In this document: piece after piece, positions 55,169-64,000 of the stretch | How positions within the stretch are numbered: position 1 is the stretch's first letter | How the letters are laid out: each line of letters starts with the position of its first letter | NCBI GenBank assembly: GCA_902787825.1 | Contig: CADAHS010000004.1 | Span: forward strand, 107,953 to 171,952 | DNA from: an uncultured Ruminococcus sp. | Lineage (GTDB): Bacteria > Bacillota > Clostridia > Oscillospirales > Ruminococcaceae | Reading direction: 5' to 3' | DNA length: 64,000 nucleotides | Made by a program: the position numbers and the translations under genes | The notes under the pieces: generated by a model | The model's input: only the letters and a program-made list of their open reading frames with translations | The model's database searches: none | What the model was told of the DNA's origin: nothing

Positions 55169-56041
55169 TCAGAGATTTACAAATACAGGTTCATGATTTT
55201 TAAAATACGCCACATGATCAAATCCACAGTCTTTTGCGATCTGCGCTCCCTGAGCTATACCTCTGCCGACATCTTCGGCTCGGTGTGCATCAGAACCGAT
55301 GGATATGATCTCTCCCCCTATGTCCTTATAAAGCTTTACAAGCTGCGCATCGGGCATCGTCTTTTTCAGATCTGTATATAGTCCCGATGTGTTGATCTCT
55401 ATGCCTTTATTGTTTGAAATAAGCGTTGTGAATATTTTTTCGATCGTTTTGCGGTATCTCAGTATATCTACGCTTATTCCGTATTTTCCGCTGATATATC
55501 TCAGCGGATATGTCAGATGTCCGAGTATATCAAATTTTCCCCAAATGCACATTTCAAGCACCTGTTCAAAATACTCTTTCAGCAAAGTATCTATCTGCTG
55601 AAAAGACATCTTATCATATTCAAGATAGTAAAAATCCGGTTTTCCCGAATTATTGTGCAGCGAACCGATAATAAAATCTATTCTCTTGTCATTTACAAGC
55701 TCGTTTGCGATATTCTCAGCCTGAAGCGGCTGACCAAACTCGATACCGTGGACAAGAACAAGTTCGCCGTGATCCTGTTTTTTCAATTCATTCATCGGCT
55801 GCAAGCTGCTATCGTGGAAGCTTTTGCAGTTGTACATAACGATATCGTCCGGATCCGCCTTACTGCTGTCTATACCGTAATATTCAGGCTCAAACCAGGT
55901 GTTGCATTCACAATGATCTGTTACAGCGATAGCTTTCAAACCAAGCTGCTCAGCTTTTTCAACAAGCTTTGAAGGCTCGTCCTGACCGTCGGGCGAGAAT
56001 CTGCAATGAGTATGACAGTCGATAAGTCCTTTTAAATCCAA
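55169..56041 (-). CDS. PHP-domain phosphoesterase, histidinol-phosphatase type
   Basis: A 290-residue polymerase-and-histidinol-phosphatase-fold enzyme. Metal-binding motifs are DCHTHCRFSPDG (residues 8-19), TDHCE near 40, a central GIEFGQ (near 98), IGSLHN and the C-terminal SDAH. This matches HisK-type L-histidinol-phosphate phosphatase, although no other his gene is near, so another phosphate ester could be the substrate. TTG start (56039-56041) five bases after GGGGTG. Fifth gene of the ACT-led operon; the giant surface gene begins 25 bases later. Confidence 0.87.
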   Translation of the reverse strand: MDLKGLIDCHTHCRFSPDGQDEPSKLVEKAEQLGLKAIAVTDHCECNTWFEPEYYGIDSSKADPDDIVMYNCKSFHDSSLQPMNELKKQDHGELVLVHGIEFGQPLQAENIANELVNDKRIDFIIGSLHNNSGKPDFYYLEYDKMSFQQIDTLLKEYFEQVLEMCIWGKFDILGHLTYPLRYISGKYGISVDILRYRKTIEKIFTTLISNNKGIEINTSGLYTDLKKTMPDAQLVKLYKDIGGEIISIGSDAHRAEDVGRGIAQGAQIAKDCGFDHVAYFKNHEPVFVNL

Positions 56042-56045
56042 CCTA

Positions 56046-56819
56046 TCACCCCTGTCTCATTTCATAGAGCTTCTTTGCGGCTTCAAATGCTTTTGCGAGA
56101 AACTCTGCATCGCTTAGACCGTTATATAGTTCGCTTCTGTCACGCATGACCTCAAGAGAGATCACTCCATAATAATCCAGCTTTTTAAGCTTTTCAATAA
56201 AACTTGTGTAATCTATATTTCCGTCAAAAGGTATAGCGTGCTGGTCGGCGGTGCCGTCGTTATCGTGGATATGCAGTGTTTTGAGTCTGTCACCGTACTT
56301 TGAGAGCACATCACTGCCTTTAGAAAAACAATTTTCGTGACCGATATCGTAGCACAGCTTAACGTTGGTATCATCGCACTCGCTGAATATCGTATCAAGG
56401 TATTCGGGACGTTCAATATTCTCAAAACAAAGATCGACATTAAGATCTTTGGCATATCTCACAAGACCCTTGAAATAAGTCTTTCCGCACTCGCTGACAG
56501 GCGGTGGTGCAATGGTGTCAGTACAATGCACAACAAGGCTTTTGATTGAAAAGTTGTGGCACGAGTCAATAGCACCATGCAGTTTTATAAGACTATCCAG
56601 AGGGTCAGTGTCAGTCCAAAGATTGTTCATCATATGAAAAGGTGCATGAACACTCTCGATACGCAAGCCGTTTTCTTTTACACACAAAAGCTCGTTCTGA
56701 AAAACATCGCTGCCGTTCCAGAACATTATTACGCTTTTGAAGCCTGCGTTTTTTATAAGCTCAATGCGTTTTTCAAATGGAGTATCCTTGGTGTAATTTG
56801 TGTTAATGCTCAGGATCAT
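56046..56819 (-). CDS. Sugar phosphate isomerase/epimerase-like TIM barrel
   Basis: A 257-residue AP-endonuclease-2/xylose-isomerase-like barrel. Metal ligands are in VVHCTD (near 96), FENIER (near 137), CYDIGHENC (near 171), LHIHDNDG (near 202) and VISLEVMRD (near 235). Members isomerise sugars or act on inositol; the substrate is not assignable. It starts at an ATG with no strong ribosome site and ends five bases before the PHP gene. Confidence 0.85.
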   Translation of the reverse strand: MILSINTNYTKDTPFEKRIELIKNAGFKSVIMFWNGSDVFQNELLCVKENGLRIESVHAPFHMMNNLWTDTDPLDSLIKLHGAIDSCHNFSIKSLVVHCTDTIAPPPVSECGKTYFKGLVRYAKDLNVDLCFENIERPEYLDTIFSECDDTNVKLCYDIGHENCFSKGSDVLSKYGDRLKTLHIHDNDGTADQHAIPFDGNIDYTSFIEKLKKLDYYGVISLEVMRDRSELYNGLSDAEFLAKAFEAAKKLYEMRQG

Positions 56820-56871
56820 TTCACAGTGTCCCTTCTATTGAATGTTTCATATAAAGCAAAGATGCATTGAT

Positions 56872-57330
56872 TCAGATGTTTTTGCGCATATATACAAAAA
56901 CAAGCTCATCATCAACAGCTCTGCGGTCAAACTCTTTGTATCCGAGCTTTTCGTAAAGTCTGATATTATGCTCGCTTCGTGTGCTTGTAAAAAGCTCAAA
57001 ACGATCGTGCGGAAAACAATTCTCGATCTCAGTTAAAAGTTTGCTCCCCAAACCCCTTCTTCTATGGTCGGGGTGAACCATCAGCTTGCCGATGAAAACA
57101 GTACCGTCATGTTCATATGCACGCACAGAGCCTATGATATCATCGCTTTCATCGACCGCCTTCAGAACTATCCCCTTTTCAAACTCACAAACGACCTCAG
57201 CCAGAGTTTGCTGAAGAGGCGGAATATCACGCCTGCCGAACAGATCAGCTTCGCTCTGATATGCAAGGTATTGAAGCTGCAATATTTTGCTCAGATCATT
57301 TCTGTCAGCTCTGATAATTTGTATATCCAT
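56872..57330 (-). CDS. GNAT N-acetyltransferase
   Basis: A 152-residue acetyltransferase with the acetyl-CoA pyrophosphate loop HPDHRRRGLGSKLL near residue 90 and the C-terminal LYEKLGYKEF. Target unknown. It starts four bases after the PFL stop, so it is coupled to that gene. Confidence 0.88.
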   Translation of the reverse strand: MDIQIIRADRNDLSKILQLQYLAYQSEADLFGRRDIPPLQQTLAEVVCEFEKGIVLKAVDESDDIIGSVRAYEHDGTVFIGKLMVHPDHRRRGLGSKLLTEIENCFPHDRFELFTSTRSEHNIRLYEKLGYKEFDRRAVDDELVFVYMRKNI

Positions 57331-57334
57331 AACA

Positions 57335-58690
57335 TCAGTTTTTCAGAGAATGAAGTGGTGCAGGTATCTGACCTCCACGGTTTATAAACTTGCTTGGAGA
57401 TTCCTTTTTCAGCGGCATTACAGGTCCGCAGCCAAACAGACCGCCCCAATCGAGCTCCTCGCCGACCTGTTTTCCGATCGCAGGGATAACACGAACTGCT
57501 GTTGTTTTGTTGTTCACCATTCCAATAGCGGCTTCATCTGCGATTATAGCTGAGATAGTATCCGCAGGAGTATCGCCCGGAATACATATCATATCAAGGC
57601 CGACCGAGCAAACTGCCGTCATAGCCTCAAGCTTTTCAATACACAATGCTCCGCTCTTTGCAGCATCGATCATGCCTGCGTCCTCCGAAACCGGGATAAA
57701 CGCACCTGAAAGTCCTCCGATCCTTGAGCAAGCCATTACTCCGCCTTTTTTAACTGCATCGTTGAGCAATGCAAGGCAGGCTGTAGTTCCGTGAGTTCCA
57801 CATCTTTCAAGACCGATCTCTTCGAGAATATGAGCGACAGAATCACCCACAGCAGGAGTTGGTGCAAGAGAGAGATCAACGATGCCAAACGGTACGCCAA
57901 GTCTTTCTGAAGCAGTCGTTCCGACAAGCTGTCCTACACGGGTTATCTTATAGGATATTTCCTTAATAACATCTGATATTTTTGTGATATCCGCATCAGG
58001 GTACTTCTTCAAAGCGGCTCTGACAACGCCCGGACCCGATACTCCAACATTTATCATACAATCCGGCTCACCAACTCCGTGAAAAGCACCTGCCATGAAC
58101 GGATTATCCTCAACAGCATTACAGAACACAACAAGTTTAGCAGCGCCAAAGCAAGCATTATCAACAGTTTTTTCTGCGCACTCTCTTACTATCTGCCCCA
58201 TCATTTTGCAGGCATCAAGATTGATACCCGTCTTTGTTGATCCGATATTTACTGAAGAGCATACTCTCTCGGTACAGGCAAGAGCTTCAGGTATAGACTT
58301 GATAAGCTCTATATCACCAGCAGAAAAGCCCTTGGGAACAAGCGCTGAGTATCCGCCGATAAGGTTTACGCCCACAGCCTTAGCAGCCTCATCCATAGTT
58401 TTGGCAAATTTGACAGGTGAACATTTACATGCGGCTGAAACAATAGCGATAGGTGTGACGGAGATACGTTTATTAATAATAGGTATACCGTATTCTCTTT
58501 CGATCTGCTCGCCCACCTCAACAAGATGAGCTGCTTTTGTTGTTATCTTGTCATAGACTTTTTTGCAGGCAACATCTATATCGCTGTCGATACAGTCAAG
58601 CAGAGAGATGCCCATAGTTATCGTTCTTATATCAAGGCACTCATCCTGTATCATTCGTATGGTTTCAAGTATATCATATACGTTTATCAT
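57335..58690 (-). CDS. PFL/DUF711 (UPF0210) family protein
   Basis: A 451-residue protein starting [14 protein letters not shown], the canonical opening of the UPF0210 family, with [15 protein letters not shown] near residue 20. The fold resembles pyruvate formate-lyase-like barrels but no glycyl radical motif is present and no activity is known. It is nearly always next to an ACT-domain gene, as here, implying amino-acid-linked regulation. ATG at 58688-58690 chosen to match the family; a TTG nine bases upstream has an ill-spaced ribosome site. Confidence 0.9.
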   Translation of the reverse strand: MINVYDILETIRMIQDECLDIRTITMGISLLDCIDSDIDVACKKVYDKITTKAAHLVEVGEQIEREYGIPIINKRISVTPIAIVSAACKCSPVKFAKTMDEAAKAVGVNLIGGYSALVPKGFSAGDIELIKSIPEALACTERVCSSVNIGSTKTGINLDACKMMGQIVRECAEKTVDNACFGAAKLVVFCNAVEDNPFMAGAFHGVGEPDCMINVGVSGPGVVRAALKKYPDADITKISDVIKEISYKITRVGQLVGTTASERLGVPFGIVDLSLAPTPAVGDSVAHILEEIGLERCGTHGTTACLALLNDAVKKGGVMACSRIGGLSGAFIPVSEDAGMIDAAKSGALCIEKLEAMTAVCSVGLDMICIPGDTPADTISAIIADEAAIGMVNNKTTAVRVIPAIGKQVGEELDWGGLFGCGPVMPLKKESPSKFINRGGQIPAPLHSLKN

Positions 58691-58709
58691 TTTTGTCAAG
58701 ATCCTCTCA

Positions 58710-58979
58710 TCAGATATGGTGCATACAGTTGAATATGTTTTCGTGCATTACGGTAACTTTAAGTCCATTTTCCTCACCGAGCTTCTCAAGTGACTCTGCC
58801 ATTGCTGCAAAATCGCTGTTCAGCTTGGAGATATCTACCATCATGATCATAGCAAACATTTCCTGCATAACAGACTGTGTCACCTCGATAACGTTAGCGT
58901 TGTACTCGGCGCACTTTGTACTTACCTTTGCAAGTATACCAACTGCATCCTTACCGATGACTGTAACTACTGCTTTCAT
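58710..58979 (-). CDS. ACT-domain protein (UPF0237)
   Basis: An 89-residue stand-alone ACT domain: [32 protein letters not shown], then [14 protein letters not shown] domains bind amino acids; this type resembles the N-terminal half of GcvR. First gene of the operon, 20 bases before its usual partner, the PFL/DUF711 gene. Confidence 0.92.
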   Translation of the reverse strand: MKAVVTVIGKDAVGILAKVSTKCAEYNANVIEVTQSVMQEMFAMIMMVDISKLNSDFAAMAESLEKLGEENGLKVTVMHENIFNCMHHI

Positions 58980-59022
58980 ATAAATACCAACCTTTCAGAT
59001 AGCTTATTATTCTTATCAAATC

Positions 59023-59051
59023 ATTATATCACACTTTAAGTCCTATTCCAA
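59023..59051 (-). promoter_or_regulatory. Promoter of the ACT-PFL-GNAT-TIM-PHP operon
   Basis: TTGGAA (59046-59051), 17-base spacer, TATAAT (59023-59028). All genes down to 55169, and perhaps the giant surface gene, may depend on it. Confidence 0.8.
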
Positions 59052-59073
59052 TAGCACTATTATAAATATTTTA

Positions 59074-61332
59074 TTAACGCTTTTTACGTTTTAATCTTAT
59101 TATAAATATTGAAACTGCGGTAAGTAAAACAACAGACAATGAAATAAAGATCACTAACGGTTTAGAACTATTTTTACCGGTTTGTGTGTCAGGATCATTG
59201 TGTCCGGCTACATACTCTAACGGTCTGACAATACTATCATTAATGAAGAAATGCTCAAAGCTTTTATTGTCACCGCCATTTGAATCAAGCATCTTTACAA
59301 GCTCTTCGCTGCTGTTCACAAGGCGAACCTGTGATAGATCGTCACTGGTATTTGAAAAACAGTTACGCACACAATACAGCTCATGAGAATTCACCACAGC
59401 AGCGATCCCACTTCCCTTTTTATCATCAATTATTGAATAACAATCGCTGATCGTGCCTTTTTTTAACTCACCGACTATGCCTGCGCAGTCTTTACCGCTT
59501 AGTTTTCCGTTAAATCCGCAGCGTGTAATGGTGCCACAGTCGCAAACACCAACAATACCACCTGATTTATCTGTACTTACATCGGCATTCACAGCCACAA
59601 GGTCGGTTATGTTGGCATAAACACCGATATACCCGAATATTCCTCGCTGATCGCAATTATTATCAATGTCGTAGCTTAGTGTAAAACTGCTGAACGTATG
59701 TCCGTTAGCATCAAAATATCCATTAAAGCATCTGTCCTCACTTATCCCGGCACAGACAAAATCTTTTCCTTTAAAATCGAGGTCAGCTTCCACCACAACT
59801 GTTTTATCTCGATACTGATTGCCGTCGTTCACACTTTTTGCAAACTCATTCCACTGCTGTACAGTAGTAATGACCGTATAGCTGCTGCATTCATTGCTTG
59901 CAGCTTCAATAAGCTTTTCGGCATAGGATATCTCCCTGTACGAAGGAGTTTGCTTTTCTAAAACGGTTTTTGCCTTGTCAATAACACGCTGCATTCCTTT
60001 GGTGCCTGCGTATTTATCAACAAGCTCTTTTAAATGATCCTCTGACGGTTTAGCGTTCACTGTGGTATATGCATTTATATAAGCATTTCTGAACTGCGTG
60101 TGCAGGCAATCCATCCACTCTCCGCTTTCGTTGCAATAATAGCTTTCTCCCTCGTGAGCATAGCACTGTGCATCCTCGCAGACAAAATAGTTATGTCCGT
60201 TTTTAGATCTCAAAGAAACGATAACAGAAAACTTTTCATCTTTTGAGAGCGACACTGCTGACGGCAGCTTGATACTGTAATACCCGTCATACACAACATT
60301 TCCTTTTATTTCAGTGCAAAGCTCATTTCCAACTGGCGAAGCGTCTTTAAGCCCCTTATAAACTTTTATAGTATAGTCAGTACCTTCTCCGCCATTGTCC
60401 GCTACAAGGAAAGAGATCTCTTCGAGTTTTTCGTCAGACCCGGCGGTAAAAACATTTGCAGCCTGTATGGTATTCTTAGCAGAGGCATACATCATATTAC
60501 TGCCGTTGTTATGGGAGTAGACTTTATCCGAACGTGGTGAGGTGACTTTATAAAAATAAAAATCCATCATCTCCGGTTCTTCATATGAGATCCAGTAAAA
60601 GCCATTTTCGTGACGTGTACCCCATACACCTTTTACCAACCATGCTCCGTTTTTATCAGGCTTAATGTCACCAAAATTATCTCTGCTGTAATCATCGTCC
60701 CAGCCAATGACAGTAACACTGTGATTTTCTTTGGTGCCTGATCTCTGAAAATAGCTTTTATGGTCGCTGCTGAAACAGCTGTCATCGTTATAATAACAAA
60801 CTGCAGCTCCACCATACTCCAATATCTTTTTTTTGATCGTATCCTTATCTGACCTGATCTTCTCCATTTTCTCAAGCTCATAAGTACAAAGACCGTTCTG
60901 AGAATAAGATACAGGGTTAAGATGTGGAGTATTCAGGTACATCGGCTCATCTCTTTCATCCTGGATGCCGCTAAGTCTTGACATGGCAAACACGGGAGAG
61001 ATTATGTAACTGTTTGAATACCGCTGTTCTGCCTCCGGCTTTAAATGCTCGGAATCGGTCGAAAACCAGACCAGTGAGGATTCCGAAAGATCAACTGAAG
61101 CATTCTCAAGTCCGCTGTATATAAGGTTTTGCTCAATACTTCCAATAGTTGCGTATGCCCAGCAAAGCCCTGAATTCATCGGTGACTGTCTGACAGGTGT
61201 AACTTTACCTGAAACAGTTGGATCCAACTTTGACACAGTAGTTCCCTGTTGTGCATAGGCGGTGAGCTCAAGTGCAAAAACAGAATACAAAAGCGCTAAC
61301 AGAAGGCTAAAAGCTATTCGAGGGGCTTTCAT
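59074..61332 (-). CDS. Surface papain-fold (C1) protease with lectin-like and GLUG-type regions
   Basis: A 752-residue exported protein. Signal peptide to about residue 27 (AYAQQ); C1A peptidase domain about 40-260 with catalytic C57 in SGLCWAYA and H204 in NHSVTVIGWDDD; a lectin-like domain about 270-420; GLUG-type repeats (GGIVGVCDCGTITRC, AGIVGELKKGTISDC) about 590-660; a C-terminal membrane helix (VIFISLSVVLLTAVSIFII) and a basic tail. The usual catalytic Asn of K-N-S-W-G is replaced: the protein reads KGVWG (G235), so activity may be reduced or lost. Starts ten bases after tmcAL; no strong ribosome site. Confidence 0.87.
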   Translation of the reverse strand: MKAPRIAFSLLLALLYSVFALELTAYAQQGTTVSKLDPTVSGKVTPVRQSPMNSGLCWAYATIGSIEQNLIYSGLENASVDLSESSLVWFSTDSEHLKPEAEQRYSNSYIISPVFAMSRLSGIQDERDEPMYLNTPHLNPVSYSQNGLCTYELEKMEKIRSDKDTIKKKILEYGGAAVCYYNDDSCFSSDHKSYFQRSGTKENHSVTVIGWDDDYSRDNFGDIKPDKNGAWLVKGVWGTRHENGFYWISYEEPEMMDFYFYKVTSPRSDKVYSHNNGSNMMYASAKNTIQAANVFTAGSDEKLEEISFLVADNGGEGTDYTIKVYKGLKDASPVGNELCTEIKGNVVYDGYYSIKLPSAVSLSKDEKFSVIVSLRSKNGHNYFVCEDAQCYAHEGESYYCNESGEWMDCLHTQFRNAYINAYTTVNAKPSEDHLKELVDKYAGTKGMQRVIDKAKTVLEKQTPSYREISYAEKLIEAASNECSSYTVITTVQQWNEFAKSVNDGNQYRDKTVVVEADLDFKGKDFVCAGISEDRCFNGYFDANGHTFSSFTLSYDIDNNCDQRGIFGYIGVYANITDLVAVNADVSTDKSGGIVGVCDCGTITRCGFNGKLSGKDCAGIVGELKKGTISDCYSIIDDKKGSGIAAVVNSHELYCVRNCFSNTSDDLSQVRLVNSSEELVKMLDSNGGDNKSFEHFFINDSIVRPLEYVAGHNDPDTQTGKNSSKPLVIFISLSVVLLTAVSIFIIRLKRKKR

Positions 61333-61342
61333 TTATCTCACG

Positions 61343-62500
61343 TCACTTTCGGATAACAAACTTTCTTGTGTATTCATTCTGCGGAAGCTGTCCTGCACAC
61401 ATTTCACGCAATCTGACAGCATTACATTCAAGCTGTGCCACACGCCTGCAATCATTATCTGTTTCAAGCTTGCTCAGCGAGGTATCATAGTTGAGGGTCC
61501 TGCTACCGGCAGCAGACAAAATATCAGTACCTTTACTGCTCATAGCAAGTATTCTTGCATACGGCACGGGTATCTGCATATCCTGAGCATTGATACCAAG
61601 AGCAAGGTGTATCACCATTCTGCGTATCCTTGCCATGGTTATATCCCTGCTCTTTACAGATTCTTCAAACTTTGCAACGCTTCTCGGTCCGCTCTGAACA
61701 GCTTTGAAAAACCTATTTTCAAGGCTTTTGGTGATAAACGGCAATTCCTCGATAAGGTCTTCATCAGCAGTGATTATCCTGAAAAGAAGAGCCTTATCCA
61801 TGTTTTCGATAAAAGCAGGTTCGCTTTGCGGAAGCTGTGGAACGACAGAAGAAAGGTCAGATCCCAGTTTGATCATCTTTCTGATCATTGTTGCGCTTGC
61901 AAAGCCGTCGCTGACCTCAAGATCATCGTGCAAAGCGCCGCTGCGCTGTATACACATAAGCTTTATCCACGGTGCAACACTTTTTGCAGCATTTATATAC
62001 TCAATACCAAGTATATTGTTTGCATCATTCAGTACATTTTTGATATCACTGCAATTCTTTTCAGCAGCAGCCTGCATTGCGGCTGGATAACTAAGTCCGC
62101 TGGAAATAAGCTCCTTGAACACTTCACTGTCGCTTAGCTTTTCACATTCGCTCTGAGCTTTTTCAAGAAGCTCTGCGCTTGCGCAGGCACAGCCAAAAGA
62201 AATAGAATTTACAACTCCTTCTCCCAATCCTGCAAAAAGTCTCATCGCATTCAGAGCAAACACCTGCGCACAAGAACATGAGTACGGTGCAGGAAGCTCG
62301 ATTACCAGGTCTGCTCCCTGATCTATCGCTATCTGCGCACGATCGTATTTGGAATAGATAGCGACATCTCCACGCTGCACTACATCACCGCTCATTACAA
62401 CGACGATACGATCCGCACCCATTTCACGAGTCTTTTCAAGATGATATCTATGTCCGTTATGGAAAGGATTATATTCAGCAACAACACCAGCGATATGCAT
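61343..62500 (-). CDS. tmcAL: tRNA(Met) cytidine acetate ligase (TmcAL)
   Basis: TmcAL acetylates C34 of elongator tRNA-Met with acetate and ATP. The 385-residue protein has the nucleotidyltransferase motif EYNPFHNGHRYHL at residues 9-21, VVMSGDVVQRGDVAIYSKYDRA near 37, and ASATMIRKMI near 195. ATG at 62498-62500 with GGAGGTGG; an earlier ATG lies before that site. It sits opposite ackA, an acetate kinase, on a divergent region; that both use acetate may be chance. Confidence 0.92.
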   Translation of the reverse strand: MHIAGVVAEYNPFHNGHRYHLEKTREMGADRIVVVMSGDVVQRGDVAIYSKYDRAQIAIDQGADLVIELPAPYSCSCAQVFALNAMRLFAGLGEGVVNSISFGCACASAELLEKAQSECEKLSDSEVFKELISSGLSYPAAMQAAAEKNCSDIKNVLNDANNILGIEYINAAKSVAPWIKLMCIQRSGALHDDLEVSDGFASATMIRKMIKLGSDLSSVVPQLPQSEPAFIENMDKALLFRIITADEDLIEELPFITKSLENRFFKAVQSGPRSVAKFEESVKSRDITMARIRRMVIHLALGINAQDMQIPVPYARILAMSSKGTDILSAAGSRTLNYDTSLSKLETDNDCRRVAQLECNAVRLREMCAGQLPQNEYTRKFVIRK

Positions 62501-62587
62501 TTCTCCACCTCCGGATGTCAGCATTGCCTAAAATATTAAAAGAATAAAAACTTTTTTTATTAAATAGCATATTTATGCAAAATACAC

Positions 62588-62615
62588 TTGAAATTTATCG
62601 CAAATATGATATACT
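62588..62615 (+). promoter_or_regulatory. ackA promoter
   Basis: TTGAAA (62588-62593), 16-base spacer, TATACT (62610-62615). The remaining leader of about 70 bases is AT-rich with no evident structure. Confidence 0.72.
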
Positions 62616-62690
62616 GATATTATATTATATTGTAGCTTTAAAGTCAAGCAACAGTATTTTTGAATAATTATTTGAGAGGAGTATTTCTTA

Positions 62691-63890
62691 ATGAAGGTAT
62701 TAGTAGTAAATGCAGGTTCGTCATCACTGAAATATCAGCTTCTTGATATGACAGACGAGTCTGTTATTGCAAAGGGCAACTGTGACAGGATCGGCATAGG
62801 CGGTCATGTAAGTGCTAAGACGGGTGACGGCAGAAAGCTTGAAGCTGACTGTGACTTCCCTACTCACACAGAGGCTTTTGAAAAGCTTGTAGAGGTTCTT
62901 ACCACAGGTGAAACAAAGGTTATAGACTCCATGAACGAGATCTCGGCAGTTGGTCACAGGATCGTGCAGGGTGCTGAGGTATTCTCAGAGGCTTGTCTTG
63001 TAACTGACGAAGTTATTGACAAGATCGACGGCCTTGCTGAGCTTGCACCGGTTCACAACCACGCTCACGCACTCGCTCTCAGAGCTTGTAAGAAGGTTAT
63101 GCCGGCAACAACTCCGCAGGTGGTCGTATTTGATACAGCTTTCCATCAGACAATGCCTCCAAAGGCTTATATGTTCGGTCTGCCTTATGAAGATTATGAG
63201 CAGCTGCACGTCAGAAAGTACGGCTTCCACGGTACATCGCACAGATTTGTATCTGCTGCCCTTGCTGATGCTATGGGCAAGGATATCAAGGATCTGAAGA
63301 TCGTTTCATGCCATCTTGGCAACGGTTCTTCCATTACAGCAGTTGACGGCGGTAAGTCTGTTGACACAACGATGGGATTCACTCCTCTTGATGGTGTTAT
63401 AATGGGAACTCGTTCCGGAAGCGTTGATCCTTCAGCTGTTGATTTTGTTGCTGAAAAGCATGGTTTTACACCGGCACAGATGAGTGAGTATCTCAACAAG
63501 AAATCCGGATTCCTTGGACTCTCAGGCATTTCATCTGACAACAGAGATATTATCGCTGAATCTAAAAAGGGAAACAAGAGAGCAGAGCTTGTTAATGAAA
63601 TGCTCACATACGAGATCAAGAAATACATTGGTGCTTTCGCTGCTGCAATGAACGGACTTGACGCTGTACTGTTCACAGGCGGTATCGGCGAGAACGAAGC
63701 GCTGGTACGTTCAATGGCTTGCTCGGATATGGATTTCCTCGGAATAAAGCTTGATGAGGAAGTTAACGCATCTGTCAGAGGCAAGCTGTGTAAGATCTCA
63801 GCTGCTGATTCAAAGGTCGAGGTATGGATCGTTCCTACAAACGAGGAGCTTCTTATCGCAAGAGATACCCTGGCACTTATCAGCAAATAA
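62691..63890 (+). CDS. ackA: Acetate kinase
   Basis: AckA interconverts acetyl phosphate and acetate, yielding ATP in fermentation. The 399-residue protein has the N-terminal signature VLVVNAGSSSLKYQL, FDTAFHQTMP near 150, RKYGFHGTSHRFVS near 178, and the C-terminal FTGGIGENEALVR near 325. ATG with a GAGAGGAG site. Codon use is more GC-rich and biased than in its neighbours, fitting high expression. pta is not adjacent in the window. Confidence 0.97.
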   Translation: MKVLVVNAGSSSLKYQLLDMTDESVIAKGNCDRIGIGGHVSAKTGDGRKLEADCDFPTHTEAFEKLVEVLTTGETKVIDSMNEISAVGHRIVQGAEVFSEACLVTDEVIDKIDGLAELAPVHNHAHALALRACKKVMPATTPQVVVFDTAFHQTMPPKAYMFGLPYEDYEQLHVRKYGFHGTSHRFVSAALADAMGKDIKDLKIVSCHLGNGSSITAVDGGKSVDTTMGFTPLDGVIMGTRSGSVDPSAVDFVAEKHGFTPAQMSEYLNKKSGFLGLSGISSDNRDIIAESKKGNKRAELVNEMLTYEIKKYIGAFAAAMNGLDAVLFTGGIGENEALVRSMACSDMDFLGIKLDEEVNASVRGKLCKISAADSKVEVWIVPTNEELLIARDTLALISK

Positions 63891-63906
63891 TCAATAATAT
63901 AAATCA

Positions 63907-63931
63907 AAACCACCCGTTAAACGGGTGGTTT
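63907..63931 (+). terminator. Hairpin after ackA
   Basis: Eleven-base perfect arms (AAACCACCCGT and complement) with a three-base loop, 17 bases after the ackA stop. The arm ends in GGTTT, so termination is possible, but no longer T-run follows. Confidence 0.6.
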
Positions 63932-63935
63932 GCGA

Positions 63936-63978
63936 AAGCCCTATAAGGGCTTAATACGGACACTACCCCTCAAGGGGT
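63936..63978. repeat. Two further hairpins at the window edge, possible element end
   Basis: AAGCCCT/AGGGCTT (63936-63952) and ACCCC/GGGGT (63965-63978) follow the ackA hairpin in quick succession. Three palindromes within 70 bases are more than a terminator needs and look like the end of an IS200/IS605-type or miniature palindromic element; the window stops before this can be decided. Confidence 0.4.
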
Positions 63979-64000
63979 CGGGAATAGTCTGCCAACCGCA

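Noticed and set aside
63194-63913. 239-residue minus-strand frame inside ackA
   Set aside because: Antisense to a highly conserved acetate kinase; Ser/Leu-rich shadow composition.

Overview
The window reads as core chromosome of an anaerobic, low-to-moderate GC Gram-positive bacterium, most likely a Ruminococcus-like member of the Clostridia. The grounds are T-box control, strong GGAGG ribosome sites with frequent TTG/GTG starts, a class III (oxygen-sensitive) ribonucleotide reductase, Firmicutes-type AddAB, RNase M5, TmcAL and ComEC, and cell-wall-binding-repeat-2 surface proteins with BspA-type leucine-rich repeats. The genus is inference from protein resemblance. No rRNA, tRNA, CRISPR array, prophage or complete transposon was seen.

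Layout: 1-9.9 kb is a minus-strand housekeeping block (promoter-infC-rpmI-rplT, then a TrmH methyltransferase, dprA, topA, trmFO, plsX, rnc, a radical SAM gene and the start of smc). 9.9-17.4 kb is addB-addA. 17.4-20.8 kb carries a split cobalamin methionine synthase (separate activation-domain protein). 21-24.1 kb is nrdD-nrdG behind a promoter with paired NrdR-box-like sites. 24.5-27.8 kb is a divergent redox cluster: aldo-keto reductase lipoprotein and FMN reductase one way, cyclophilin-like and flavodoxin-like lipoproteins the other, around an 18-bp inverted repeat. 27.8-31.6 kb is a GlpA-like/GlpB-like/DUF1667/metallo-hydrolase operon. 31.6-37.4 kb mixes pyrE and pyrB with a HAD phosphatase, an acetyltransferase, an amino-acid:sodium symporter and small unknown genes. 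37.4-41.4 kb holds an RNase M5-like gene, holA, comEC and a HIT protein. 41.4-44.7 kb is a T-box-controlled CPCC-alaS pair. 44.7-47.6 kb has an RlmA-type methyltransferase and three envelope proteins. 47.6-55.1 kb encodes two large paralogous surface proteins. 55.2-59.05 kb is a five-gene operon (ACT, DUF711/PFL, GNAT, TIM barrel, PHP). 59-62.5 kb has a surface papain-fold protease and tmcAL. ackA follows on the plus strand, then nested hairpins at the window end.

The genes mostly serve information processing, DNA repair and uptake, nucleotide and one-carbon metabolism. The least ordinary parts are the surface-exposed redox cluster with its symmetric operator-promoter region, the Cys-rich modular surface protein, a short promoter-to-terminator transcription unit next to pyrE, the atypical NrdD C-terminus with micro-ORFs behind nrdG, unexplained palindromes upstream of nrdD, and several enzymes with altered or missing canonical residues (ComEC metallo-lactamase domain, AddB Walker A, surface protease Asn, PyrB with a PyrI-like zinc tail).
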